Source: an uncultured Chloroflexota bacterium
Lineage (GTDB): Bacteria; Chloroflexota; Dehalococcoidia; Dehalococcoidales; RBG-16-60-22
Length of the DNA: 20,248 nucleotides
Reading direction: 5' to 3'
Assembly: GCA_903915565.1 (NCBI GenBank)
Contig: CAIWTG010000063.1
Coordinates: forward strand, 1-20,248
Below are positions 8,346 to 15,457 of the stretch, piece by piece (the stretch's first letter is position 1; each line of letters begins with the position of its first letter). A model generated the notes under the pieces. It was given only the letters and a program-made list of their open reading frames with translations, had not been told where the DNA came from and ran no database searches. Position numbers and translations under genes: made by a program.

Positions 8346-8786
8346 ATGGACGTTGTAATTAAAGTAGATCCTGTACATATGAATATTGCACCTATTGGGT
8401 TTCACCTATGGGCGACCCATTATCTGAAATGCCGGAAGGATTTTAAACCTCCTTCTCCCGATAGTTTCTCTCCAGTACCTTACTTTCTACTTTGCCGTGC
8501 AATTGAGCTTGAGATAAAGGCAAGACTTTTAAAAAAAATAACACAGAAAGACGCAAAGTACATCTATGGTCATAACTTGGCGAAAGCATATGATGCTTTA
8601 GAATCGTCTGAAAAAATACTTAACCAAGACGAAGAAGATACACTAAGAATGGCAAGTCCAATTTATGACAAAAAGGATAAAGGCTTCGAGTATATCCATA
8701 TTAATGACGCATTAACTGCGTATAGAAGGTTTCCAAATTTGGGACTATTAGATTCTATTGCTAGTAAATTGATCGATAATAAATGA
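8346..8786 (+). CDS. Small hypothetical protein, possibly HEPN-like
   Basis: A 146-residue, mostly helical soluble protein that I do not firmly recognise. A segment with CRAIELEIKARLL (near residues 50-62) followed by YGHNLAKAYDAL (near 74-85) recalls uncharacterised HEPN-type helical bundles, in which a conserved helix precedes a G-H-[DN]-L motif. The HEPN R-x4-6-H nuclease signature is not clear, so no RNase activity is claimed. GGAG at 8336-8339 is a plausible ribosome binding site. The gene is visibly more AT-rich than the uvrC-GTPase pair before it, and its codon use differs, which may mean recent acquisition. No toxin or antitoxin partner is next to it. Confidence 0.6.
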   Translation: MDVVIKVDPVHMNIAPIGFHLWATHYLKCRKDFKPPSPDSFSPVPYFLLCRAIELEIKARLLKKITQKDAKYIYGHNLAKAYDALESSEKILNQDEEDTLRMASPIYDKKDKGFEYIHINDALTAYRRFPNLGLLDSIASKLIDNK

Positions 8787-8839
8787 TCCGTTGTATTGTG
8801 TTCACAGGGTGTATTTTCTAAGAGGAGTTCTATTTCAAA

Positions 8840-9493
8840 ATGAAACTCGCCGTTCAACTGGACTTTGATGGCACGGTAACCGAAGAAGACGTCAGCTTCC
8901 TGTTGCTGGATAAATTCGTCGGCGATAGTTGGCGTCCTTATCTAGAGCAATATAGTAACGGTAAAATATCGGTGGCCGTTTTCAATAAAAAAGTTTTTGG
9001 CATGGTCAAGGCGGACGAAAAGACGATGACCGACTTCGTTCTCAATAGTCCCCGTGTTAAAACCCGTCGCGGTTTATGGGAATTCTTCGACTACTGTAAA
9101 AGAAAAGACATCAAAGTCATTATCGTCAGCAATGGGCTGGTGTTTTATATCGAGGCTATCCTCAAGAAAAAGGGCATTAGCGGGATAGAGATACATGCCG
9201 CGGAGAATCGCTTTTCACCCGATGGCATGAAGGTACGCTATATCGGACCGGACGGCAAAGAGGTGGATAGCGGCTTTAAAGAAGCCTACACCGACATGCT
9301 GGTAAAAGAGGGCTATCAGGTTTTTTACGTCGGCGACGGCAACTCGGACATTTTTTCCGCACGCAAAGCCAAGTATATTTGCGCTACCCTTGACCTGCTC
9401 AAACGCTGTGAGAAGGAAGACCTTAATTGGTCCCCCTTTGAAGATTTTCTAGACGTCCTCAAAGAATTACGCTATGTGGACTTAGAGCGATGA
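8840..9493 (+). CDS. HAD-superfamily phosphatase, MtnX/SerB-like
   Basis: A 217-residue HAD hydrolase of the IB type (phosphoserine phosphatase and MtnX relatives). All four HAD motifs are visible: DFDGT with nucleophile D8 and acid D10; Ser97 in VIIVSNG; Lys147 in GFKEAY; and GDGNSD with D166 and D170 for magnesium. The helical cap lies between motifs I and II. The substrate is uncertain. MtnX acts in methionine salvage, but no other salvage gene is nearby, and phosphoserine or another small phosphate ester is equally possible. GAGGAG at 8822-8827 is a usable, slightly distant ribosome binding site. The gene converges with exoA, with a 6-bp gap. Confidence 0.85.
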   Translation: MKLAVQLDFDGTVTEEDVSFLLLDKFVGDSWRPYLEQYSNGKISVAVFNKKVFGMVKADEKTMTDFVLNSPRVKTRRGLWEFFDYCKRKDIKVIIVSNGLVFYIEAILKKKGISGIEIHAAENRFSPDGMKVRYIGPDGKEVDSGFKEAYTDMLVKEGYQVFYVGDGNSDIFSARKAKYICATLDLLKRCEKEDLNWSPFEDFLDVLKELRYVDLER

Positions 9494-9499
9494 TGGCGG

Positions 9500-10273
9500 T
9501 TAAACCTTAAGCGTCATCCCGATAGGGCAGTGGTCCGACCCCATAACGTCCGGCAGTATAAAGGAACTGGTCACTTGCGGCAGCAGGTTGGCACTAACAA
9601 AAAAGTAATCAATGCGCCAACCCACGTTCCTGGCGCGAGCGCCGGTCTTCATGTCCCAGTAGGTGTATTGCGCCGGCTCTTTGTGGAAATGCCGGAAGGT
9701 ATCTACGTAACCGTGGGAAACCAGTTTATCCATCCAGGCGCGCTCTACCGGTAAAAAGCCGGTATTGTTAACGTTTTCTTTAGGGCGGGCAAGGTCGATT
9801 TCTTTATGGGCGGTATTGACGTCCCCGCAGATGATGAGTTTTTGGCCTGACTTAACCAGCGAATCCGTATATTTCAGAAAAACATCGTAGAAATCCATTT
9901 TATAGGGGACACGTTTATTGCCGGCGCCGCCGTTGGGGAAGTAGACGTTAAAGAGGGTAAAAGCCGGGTACTCAACGACGATGATTCTGCCTTCGGTATC
10001 CAGTTTGGTATCGCCGATGTTGTACCTGACATCCGACGGTTTATCGCGGGTATAGACCGCCACACCGGCATAGCCTTTTTTCTCAGGGTAGTTCCAGTAA
10101 ACGCTATAGCCCGGTATTTCTTTAAGGTCGGCGTCCAGCTGGTCGGGGCAGGCTTTGGTTTCCTGCAGGCAAAGGATATCCGGCGACTCCTTTTTAAACC
10201 AATCCAAAAAGCCCTTATTCTTGATTGCCCGGATACCGTTAACGTTCCAGCAGAGCAGTCGTTTTTCGCTCAT
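9500..10273 (-). CDS. exoA: Exodeoxyribonuclease III (AP endonuclease)
   Basis: A 257-residue enzyme of the exonuclease III/APE1 family, which cuts DNA at abasic sites and trims 3' ends in base excision repair. Catalytic marks are all present: N10 (CWNVNGIRA), E38 (LQETKA), Y111 (NVYFPNGG), D151 and N153 (CGDVNTAH), and the D247-H248 pair (GSDHCP). The stretch WDMKTGARARNVGWRIDYFF contains the usual DNA-binding and metal-site residues. Length is typical. GGGAGAGG lies just upstream of the ATG (complement of 10279-10286) as a good ribosome binding site. It is divergent from the molybdenum enzyme gene and looks like a single-gene unit. Confidence 0.95.
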   Translation of the reverse strand: MSEKRLLCWNVNGIRAIKNKGFLDWFKKESPDILCLQETKACPDQLDADLKEIPGYSVYWNYPEKKGYAGVAVYTRDKPSDVRYNIGDTKLDTEGRIIVVEYPAFTLFNVYFPNGGAGNKRVPYKMDFYDVFLKYTDSLVKSGQKLIICGDVNTAHKEIDLARPKENVNNTGFLPVERAWMDKLVSHGYVDTFRHFHKEPAQYTYWDMKTGARARNVGWRIDYFFVSANLLPQVTSSFILPDVMGSDHCPIGMTLKV

Positions 10274-10310
10274 CTATGCCTCTCCCGGTTGCCAATAGGT
10301 GTGTTTTTTT

Positions 10311-10339
10311 ATTATACTTTCAATAGGGGAGAAATGCCA
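10311..10339 (-). promoter_or_regulatory. Predicted promoter of exoA
   Basis: On the minus strand a perfect TATAAT (complement of 10311-10316) lies 17 bp from TGGCAT (complement of 10334-10339), a weak -35. The start of transcription would fall near 10303, leaving a leader of about 30 bases that contains the ribosome binding site. Confidence 0.5.
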
Positions 10340-10375
10340 CACGCGCCAGTTCCCCCCGTCTCTATTGCATTAGAC

Positions 10376-10404
10376 TTGACATAATGCTACCATTTTACTA
10401 GAAA
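10376..10404 (+). promoter_or_regulatory. Possible promoter of the molybdenum enzyme gene
   Basis: A perfect TTGACA (10376-10381) is followed after 17 bp by TAGAAA (10399-10404), a poor -10. If this is right, transcription starts near 10411, four bases before the TTG start codon. The GAAAGG at 10401-10406 could instead act as a ribosome binding site, but then transcription must begin further upstream. Confidence 0.35.
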
Positions 10405-10414
10405 GGCAATCATC

Positions 10415-12913
10415 TTGGAAAAAATCTTAACCAATCTTACCAATGGCGGACCGGTGATGGTGTACGTCCGGGAGGGGAAAATCGTTCGCGTGCGCCCGCT
10501 GGTTTTAAACGACAGCGACGCCGCCTCCTGGGTGATTAAGGCGGGGAAGAAAAAGTTCTCGCCGCTGCGCAAAGCCTGTATTTCACCGTATACCGCCGTC
10601 GAAAAAGCCCGTATTTATTCCGATTTACGTTTGAAATATCCACTTATCCGGGAAGACTTCGACCCCAACGGCAAGCGCAACCCACAAAACCGCGGCAAAT
10701 CCGGATATAGACGCATCAGCTGGGACGAAGCTTTAGGCATCGTTTCTAGCGAGATGAAGCGAATCCGCACCGCTTACGGCCCGGAGGCGATAATGTCCCG
10801 TGCCTCGTCCCATCATAACTGGGGGAATGTAGGCTACCGAACTTCGACCTGGGCGCGTTTTTTCAACCTCATCGGCTTCACGGACGTCATGGATAATCCG
10901 GACAGTTGGGAGGGGTGGCATTGGGGCGCGACGCACACCTATGGCTTTTACTGGCGACTCGGCATGCCGGAGCAGTACGACCTGCTGGAGGACGCGTTAA
11001 AGAACACCGACCTGATTATCCACTGGGGCAGCGACCCAGATACCACGCGGGGAATCTATGGCGGGCAGGAGAGCGCGCAGTGGCGCCTTTGGCTGCGCGA
11101 ATTGGGCAAGAAGCAGATTTTCATCGACCCGTTCTGCAACTACACCGCAACGATAATGGGAGATAAATGGATTGCTCCCCGCCCCGGCACGGACGCTGCG
11201 CTGGCAGAAGCCATCGCCTATATCTGGCTGACCGAGGGCAGTTATGATAAAGACTACGTTGCCACGCACAGCGTGGGTTTCGAGGAATTTAAACAACATA
11301 TTCTGAATGACAAATGCACGCCGGAACGGGCGGCGGAAATATGCGACGTCCCGGTTTACGTTATTAAGAGTCTGGCGCGGGAGTGGGCTAAAAGCCGCAC
11401 GATGCTGGCGGGCGGTTCCCGCGGCGGCGAATCAGGCATCTGCCGGCAGGCTTACGGCACAGAATGGACGCGCTTAATGGTGCTCCTGCAGGCGATGCAG
11501 GGACTGGGCAAGCCGGGCGTTAATATCTGGGGCACAACCATGGGGTCGCCGTTTAACGCCGATTTTGAGTTCCCCGGCTACGCTACTTACGGGATGAATT
11601 TCCTCAACAGGTTTTCTAAGAAACAGGCCGTCAATTCCGTCCAGCAGCGTGTTTATCGTCTGCTGATGCCGGAGGCTATTTTAAATCCTCCCATCAAGTG
11701 GACGGGCGAGACCTTTAGCGGGCAATCGCTGGAGCAGCAATTCATCCCCTTTACTTACCCCGCCCCCGGTTGTTCTGAAGTCAAGATGTTCTACCGCTAT
11801 GGCGGCTCTTACCTCGGCACGATGACCGAGTCCAGCCGCTATATTAAAATGTACCAGAGCCCCAAACTGGAATTCGTCGTCAACCAGGACTGCTGGTGGT
11901 GCACGGAAACAAAATTTGCCGATATCATCCTGCCGGCCTGCACTAACTTCGAGCGGACGGACATTGGCGAGTGGGCGAATACCGGCGGCTATACGCACCA
12001 CGGCTCTAACGCCTGCAACCATCGCGTCGTCGTCTACCAGCATAAGTGCATCGAGCCTTTATTTGAATCGAAATCGGACTACCAGATATTTGCCGACCTG
12101 GCCGACCGCCTCGGTATTAAAGAGGACTTTACCGAGGGCAATAAGGAAGAGGACTGGGTGGAAAAAGTCTTTAACGTTTCCGACCTGCCGAAGTATATCT
12201 CCTTCGCCGATTTTAAGAAAAAGGGATACTTTGTAGTTCCCTTCCCGTCCCATTATAAAGCCACGCCCGGTCTGCGCTGGTTTTACGAGGGACGCGACTG
12301 CGATACGCCCGACCACTTTAATCCCAAGCGCAAAACGGAAAAAGCCAAAGAGCTGGGCACCTATAGCGGCAAGGTGGAGTTTGTTTCGCAGAGTTTAAAA
12401 CAGCACATGCCGGATGATAAGGAAAGACCGCCGCTGCCCCGCTATATCCCGTCGTGGGAGGGGTATAACTCGGCGGCAGTGAAAAAATATCCCCTCCAGC
12501 TGATTACGCCACACCCCAGATATACTTTCCACACGCATCACGATGCAAATTCCAGCTGGCTGGGTGAAATCCCGGGTCATAGAGTCCTGAAGGACGGCTA
12601 TTACTGGCATCCGGTGCGTCTTAACCCCGCCGACGCCGCCAAGAGGGGCATCAAAGAGGGGGATATCGTCAGGATTTTTAACGACCGCGGTGGGGTGCTG
12701 TGCATCGCCCAGGTAACGGAGCGAATCAGGACTGGCGTGGCGCATTCTTACTACGGCTCGGCTAAATACGACCCGCTGGAGCCGGGCAACCCCAACAGCA
12801 TTGATAAGGGCGGCTGTGTAAATATATTGACGCCTTCGCGGATGCTATCTAAAAACGCCTCCGGCATGGCGCCTAACTCCTGCCTGGTGGAAGTGGAAAA
12901 GTGGGTGGGGTAA
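10415..12913 (+). CDS. Pyrogallol transhydroxylase-like molybdopterin enzyme, large subunit
   Basis: An 832-residue molybdopterin oxidoreductase of the DMSO reductase family. It most resembles the large subunit of Pelobacter acidigallici transhydroxylase (AthL), which moves hydroxyl groups between polyphenols without net redox change. Like AthL it lacks the N-terminal four-cysteine iron-sulfur motif. SSHHNWGNVGYR (131-142) and NPDSWEGWHWG (161-171) match AthL closely as I recall it: H133, Y141, D163, S164 and W165 fall at a constant offset of 11 from the published H144, Y152, D174, Mo-ligand S175 and W176. The AthL Cys557/Tyr560 pair appears here as T...Y in ANTGGY. The C-terminal MGD-binding domain is complete. 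No twin-arginine signal is seen, so it is cytoplasmic. No iron-sulfur partner gene adjoins it. TTG at 10415 is the likely start; ATG at 10457 is an alternative that loses the first strand. Family placement is confident, substrate is not. Confidence 0.85.
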   Translation: MEKILTNLTNGGPVMVYVREGKIVRVRPLVLNDSDAASWVIKAGKKKFSPLRKACISPYTAVEKARIYSDLRLKYPLIREDFDPNGKRNPQNRGKSGYRRISWDEALGIVSSEMKRIRTAYGPEAIMSRASSHHNWGNVGYRTSTWARFFNLIGFTDVMDNPDSWEGWHWGATHTYGFYWRLGMPEQYDLLEDALKNTDLIIHWGSDPDTTRGIYGGQESAQWRLWLRELGKKQIFIDPFCNYTATIMGDKWIAPRPGTDAALAEAIAYIWLTEGSYDKDYVATHSVGFEEFKQHILNDKCTPERAAEICDVPVYVIKSLAREWAKSRTMLAGGSRGGESGICRQAYGTEWTRLMVLLQAMQGLGKPGVNIWGTTMGSPFNADFEFPGYATYGMNFLNRFSKKQAVNSVQQRVYRLLMPEAILNPPIKWTGETFSGQSLEQQFIPFTYPAPGCSEVKMFYRYGGSYLGTMTESSRYIKMYQSPKLEFVVNQDCWWCTETKFADIILPACTNFERTDIGEWANTGGYTHHGSNACNHRVVVYQHKCIEPLFESKSDYQIFADLADRLGIKEDFTEGNKEEDWVEKVFNVSDLPKYISFADFKKKGYFVVPFPSHYKATPGLRWFYEGRDCDTPDHFNPKRKTEKAKELGTYSGKVEFVSQSLKQHMPDDKERPPLPRYIPSWEGYNSAAVKKYPLQLITPHPRYTFHTHHDANSSWLGEIPGHRVLKDGYYWHPVRLNPADAAKRGIKEGDIVRIFNDRGGVLCIAQVTERIRTGVAHSYYGSAKYDPLEPGNPNSIDKGGCVNILTPSRMLSKNASGMAPNSCLVEVEKWVG

Positions 12914-12934
12914 TATAGATATAGAGGTGGAAAA

Positions 12935-13474
12935 ATGTCTGAACTAATGGGAATCATAAAAGCACGCAAGAGTATCCGTGTCTACCAGGAAAAACCGCTC
13001 CCGAAAAACGTCGTCGAAAACATCCTTGAAGCCGCCAGGTATGCCCCCACCGCCCGCGACCTGCAGGAGTTGGAGTACAAGGTCATTACTAACAAAGCAT
13101 TCATCACCCAGCTCTCGGACGGGCTTTCCGACACCATACAAAAAGAAGGCATGCCGCTCAAGGGTCCGCCCGGCGTTAAGCTGGACTTTTTTCACGGGGC
13201 GCCGCTGGTGATTATTATCGCCGCCCCCAAGGACAATTACTGGGCTTCCGCCGACGCCGGCCTGGCCGTGCAGAACATCATGCTTTACGCGACGTCAATA
13301 AAGCTGGGGTCGTGTTTTATCGGGATGGCGAAGCTAATCGAGCGGGATAAGAACCTGCTGAACATGCTGCACATTACGGATAATATGAATATTGTGGCGG
13401 CGGTTATTTGCGGGTATCCGGCGGAAAACCCCGAACCCAAAGAAAAGAAACAGACCGCGGAATTCTTTGAGTAA
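12935..13474 (+). CDS. Nitroreductase family flavoprotein
   Basis: A 179-residue FMN-dependent oxidoreductase of the nitroreductase superfamily. The N-terminal RKSIRVY (11-17) is the phosphate-contacting FMN motif. ARYAPTARDLQELEYKVI matches the next conserved strand-helix region, where many members read PSA.N.QPW. The segment around ADAGLAVQNIMLYATSIKLGSCFIG is the family's central helix. It lacks ferredoxin cysteines. Substrates of this family are diverse quinones, nitroaromatics and flavins, so none is assigned. It starts 21 bp after the molybdenum enzyme behind a good AGAGGTGG ribosome binding site (12923-12930), and no promoter is seen in the gap, so the two are probably one transcript. 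A link in aromatic metabolism is possible but only inferred. Confidence 0.85.
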   Translation: MSELMGIIKARKSIRVYQEKPLPKNVVENILEAARYAPTARDLQELEYKVITNKAFITQLSDGLSDTIQKEGMPLKGPPGVKLDFFHGAPLVIIIAAPKDNYWASADAGLAVQNIMLYATSIKLGSCFIGMAKLIERDKNLLNMLHITDNMNIVAAVICGYPAENPEPKEKKQTAEFFE

Positions 13475-13481
13475 AGCTCCT

Positions 13482-13594
13482 CGTCATTCCAGCACATTCG
13501 CTTCGCTCAGTATAAACTCCGGCTGGAATCCATGTTTGGAAGGCAGTGATTTACTGAAACTAATAATGGATTCTCGATCAGGTCGGGAATGACG
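13482..13594. repeat. 113-bp nested inverted-repeat element (MITE/REP-like)
   Basis: The ends CGTCATTCC (13482-13490) and GGAATGACG (13586-13594) are perfect inverted copies. Inside lie further pairs: ATTCCAGC (13486-13493) with GCTGGAAT (13522-13529), and GAATCCAT (13526-13533) with ATGGATTC (13566-13573). The whole can fold into a branched cruciform or RNA hairpin. It has no plausible coding content and sits between the 3' ends of the nitroreductase and tRNA-Gly genes. Its form resembles short non-autonomous mobile or REP-type elements; no second copy is present in this window. Confidence 0.65.
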
Positions 13595-13607
13595 GTGGGG
13601 GAGAGAA

Positions 13608-13682
13608 TGGAGCGGAAGACGGGATTCGAACCCGCGACTTCCTCCTTGGCAAGGAGGCATTCTACCACTGAACTACTTCCGC
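13608..13682 (-). tRNA. tRNA-Gly (GCC)
   Basis: On the minus strand the sequence folds as a cloverleaf with acceptor stem GCGGAAG/CTTCCGC, a D arm with TTCAGTGGTAGAA, anticodon loop TTGCCAA with anticodon GCC (complement of 13648-13650), T arm with GGGTTCGAATCCC, discriminator T and encoded CCA (complement of 13608-13610). It follows tRNA-Phe by 14 bp and is probably processed from the same precursor. Confidence 0.97.
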
Positions 13683-13696
13683 CCGCTTTATTGGTG

Positions 13697-13772
13697 TGGT
13701 GCCGAGGCCCAGAGTTGAACTGGGGACACCTTGATTTTCAGTCAAGTGCTCTACCAGCTGAGCTACCTCGGC
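13697..13772 (-). tRNA. tRNA-Phe (GAA)
   Basis: On the minus strand a full cloverleaf is seen: acceptor stem GCCGAGG/CCTCGGC, D arm with AGCTCAGCTGGTAGAGC, anticodon loop CTGAAAA with anticodon GAA (complement of 13737-13739), T-loop TTCAACT, discriminator A and encoded CCA (complement of 13697-13699). It is the promoter-proximal gene of a two-tRNA unit. Confidence 0.97.
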
Positions 13773-13795
13773 GCGTTAGGTAGAATACAAAGTAT

Positions 13796-13824
13796 ATTTT
13801 ACTTTAGATTAGAAACGCAGTCAA
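13796..13824 (-). promoter_or_regulatory. Promoter of the tRNA-Phe/tRNA-Gly unit
   Basis: On the minus strand TTGACT (complement of 13819-13824) and TAAAAT (complement of 13796-13801) are separated by 17 bp. Transcription would start near 13789, about 17 bases before the tRNA-Phe 5' end. It is back to back with the purF promoter. Confidence 0.65.
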
Positions 13825-13840
13825 GGAACTAAACCCAAAA

Positions 13841-13870
13841 TTGACCTCCCCGCCAGCTTTGGTCTATAAT
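13841..13870 (+). promoter_or_regulatory. Promoter of purF
   Basis: TTGACC (13841-13846) and a perfect TATAAT (13865-13870) are separated by 18 bp. The transcript would start near 13877, giving a leader of about 40 bases. No purine riboswitch fits in so short a leader. Confidence 0.65.
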
Positions 13871-13918
13871 GAAATTAGGGACAAAGTCAAGATTATCTAA
13901 AAGGCGGGCGTAAAAATC

Positions 13919-15346
13919 TTGCACGAGTCTTGCGGCATTTTTGGCGTCTATTCTCCCCAGGAAGATGTAGCCCGTCTAACCTTTTTTGGACTCTTCGCCT
14001 TACAGCACCGCGGACAGGAAAGCGCGGGCATCGCCACCGCCGACGGCCAAAGAATCCGGGTCTATACGGGGATGGGGCGCGTCGCCAACGTCTTCACCGA
14101 AGAAAACCTAAAGCCCCTCATCGGCCACATGGCTATCGGCCACAACCGCTATTCAACCTCCGGCTCCAGCAATATAGCCAACGCACAGCCTCTCGTCGTC
14201 AGCAACGAGGACAACACGCTGGCTATCGCCCATAACGGCAACATCATCAACGCCACTTTTCTTTATAAAGAACTCGCCGACCAGGGCTACGTCTTCCACG
14301 GTTCCGCCGACAGTGAGGTCATCGCCAACACCATATTGTCGGCGCCCGGCAAAGACATGGTGGAGAAAATCCGGCACGCCATGCACCGGATTAAGGGAGC
14401 GTATTCGCTGGTTATCCTGACGCCTAATGCGCTTTACGCCGCGCGCGACCCGCTGGGTGTGCGCCCCCTGTGTATAGGTAAAGTGGACGGGGGCCTGGCG
14501 ATAGCGTCGGAAACCTGCGGGCTGGACCACATCGGCGCGGAATTTGTGCGGGAAATCCAGCCGGATGAAATTGTAAGAATTAATGAAAACGGCCTCCAGA
14601 GCTACCCCGGCGATTCAAAAGAGCGGGGACTCTGCATTTTTGAGTATATCTACTTCGCGCGACCTGATAGCGTTATCAATGGCAAATTGCTTTACCCCGC
14701 CCGCCAGGCCATGGGCGCCGGGCTGGCGCGTGAATATCCCGTTGACGCCGATATCGTCATGGGCGTTCCGGATTCCGCTACCGCCGCCGCCACAGGCTAC
14801 GCCCGCGAGTCCGGCATACCGGTAGTTGATGGCCTGATTAAGAACCGCTACGTCGGCCGCACATTTATCGAGCCGGAACAGCGTATGCGCGACCTCGGCG
14901 TTAAGCTAAAGTTCAACCCTCTGCCCCAGGTACTGGAAGGCGAAAGATGCGTCGTCGTAGACGACAGCATTGTCCGCGGCACCACCACCCCCAGCGTGAT
15001 AAGGATGCTGCGTAAAGCCGGCGCTAAAGAAGTCCATATGCGCATCTGTGCCCCGCCTATTAAGTTTCCCTGTTTCTTCGGGGTGGATATGGCAACGCGA
15101 GCGGAACTTATTGCCGCGCAGAAAAGCATCGAGCAAATACGCGAATACATCGGGGCGGATTCGCTGGGTTACTTAAGCATTGACGGCTTGATTAAAGCCG
15201 TAGACCTGCCGCGGGAGAACTTCTGCCTGGCCTGCTTCACCGGAGAATATCCCATACCCGTCCAGCTGGAAATGGATAAACTGGCGCTGGAGACGATGGG
15301 GGCGGGAAAGCCCGTTGACGCCTGCGACGCTATAGAAGATAAATAA
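13919..15346 (+). CDS. purF: Amidophosphoribosyltransferase
   Basis: Glutamine phosphoribosylpyrophosphate amidotransferase, 475 residues, which makes phosphoribosylamine from PRPP and glutamine in the first step of purine synthesis. The N-terminal class II glutaminase begins MHESCGIFGV; the catalytic cysteine is residue 5, exposed after removal of a four-residue propeptide. The C-terminal phosphoribosyltransferase domain has the PRPP loop CVVVDDSIVRGTT. Cysteines in GLCIFEYIYFARPDS, FPCFFGVD and NFCLACFTG match the four that hold an iron-sulfur cluster in the Bacillus-type enzyme. The start is TTG: the frame has a stop at 13898-13900, and no ATG or GTG lies between that stop and Cys5 at a sensible place. 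GGCGGG near 13903-13908 is a weak ribosome binding site. No other purine gene is adjacent. Confidence 0.95.
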   Translation: MHESCGIFGVYSPQEDVARLTFFGLFALQHRGQESAGIATADGQRIRVYTGMGRVANVFTEENLKPLIGHMAIGHNRYSTSGSSNIANAQPLVVSNEDNTLAIAHNGNIINATFLYKELADQGYVFHGSADSEVIANTILSAPGKDMVEKIRHAMHRIKGAYSLVILTPNALYAARDPLGVRPLCIGKVDGGLAIASETCGLDHIGAEFVREIQPDEIVRINENGLQSYPGDSKERGLCIFEYIYFARPDSVINGKLLYPARQAMGAGLAREYPVDADIVMGVPDSATAAATGYARESGIPVVDGLIKNRYVGRTFIEPEQRMRDLGVKLKFNPLPQVLEGERCVVVDDSIVRGTTTPSVIRMLRKAGAKEVHMRICAPPIKFPCFFGVDMATRAELIAAQKSIEQIREYIGADSLGYLSIDGLIKAVDLPRENFCLACFTGEYPIPVQLEMDKLALETMGAGKPVDACDAIEDK

Positions 15347-15385
15347 CCGCCGAACCATCCAACTTTCAAATTCCTATTTTGCCTA

Positions 15386-15414
15386 TTGACATGGGATAAA
15401 TTTTCCTATATAGT
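15386..15414 (+). promoter_or_regulatory. Promoter of lexA
   Basis: A perfect TTGACA (15386-15391), 17-bp spacer and TATAGT (15409-15414) form a strong sigma-70 promoter. Transcription would start near 15421, inside the adjoining LexA operator. Confidence 0.8.
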
Positions 15415-15415
15415 T

Positions 15416-15429
15416 AGAACAGGTGTTCG
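15416..15429 (+). promoter_or_regulatory. LexA (SOS) operator
   Basis: AGAAC-AGGT-GTTCG contains a perfect GAAC-N4-GTTC palindrome, the core of the Gram-positive-type SOS box (CGAAC-N4-GTTCG). It starts two bases after the -10 and covers the expected transcription start, so LexA bound here should repress its own gene, as is usual for lexA. Confidence 0.8.
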
Positions 15430-15457
15430 CTATGTCCGACTGACTCCGGGAGAGTTT

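Noticed and set aside
10274..10414. Search for a riboswitch (such as a molybdenum cofactor type) between exoA and the molybdenum enzyme gene
   Set aside because: The 141-bp gap is filled by two promoters, and I see no conserved aptamer pattern or room for one after the predicted start.
13589..13783. A 64-codon plus-strand open frame across both tRNA genes
   Set aside because: It is the reverse complement of tRNA-Gly and tRNA-Phe; such frames are a well-known source of false proteins.
15386..15457. Upstream extension of lexA by 24 codons, from a TTG
   Set aside because: The extension would begin at the -35 box and translate the -10 and SOS operator; GTG 15458 has a good ribosome binding site and gives a normal LexA N-terminus.
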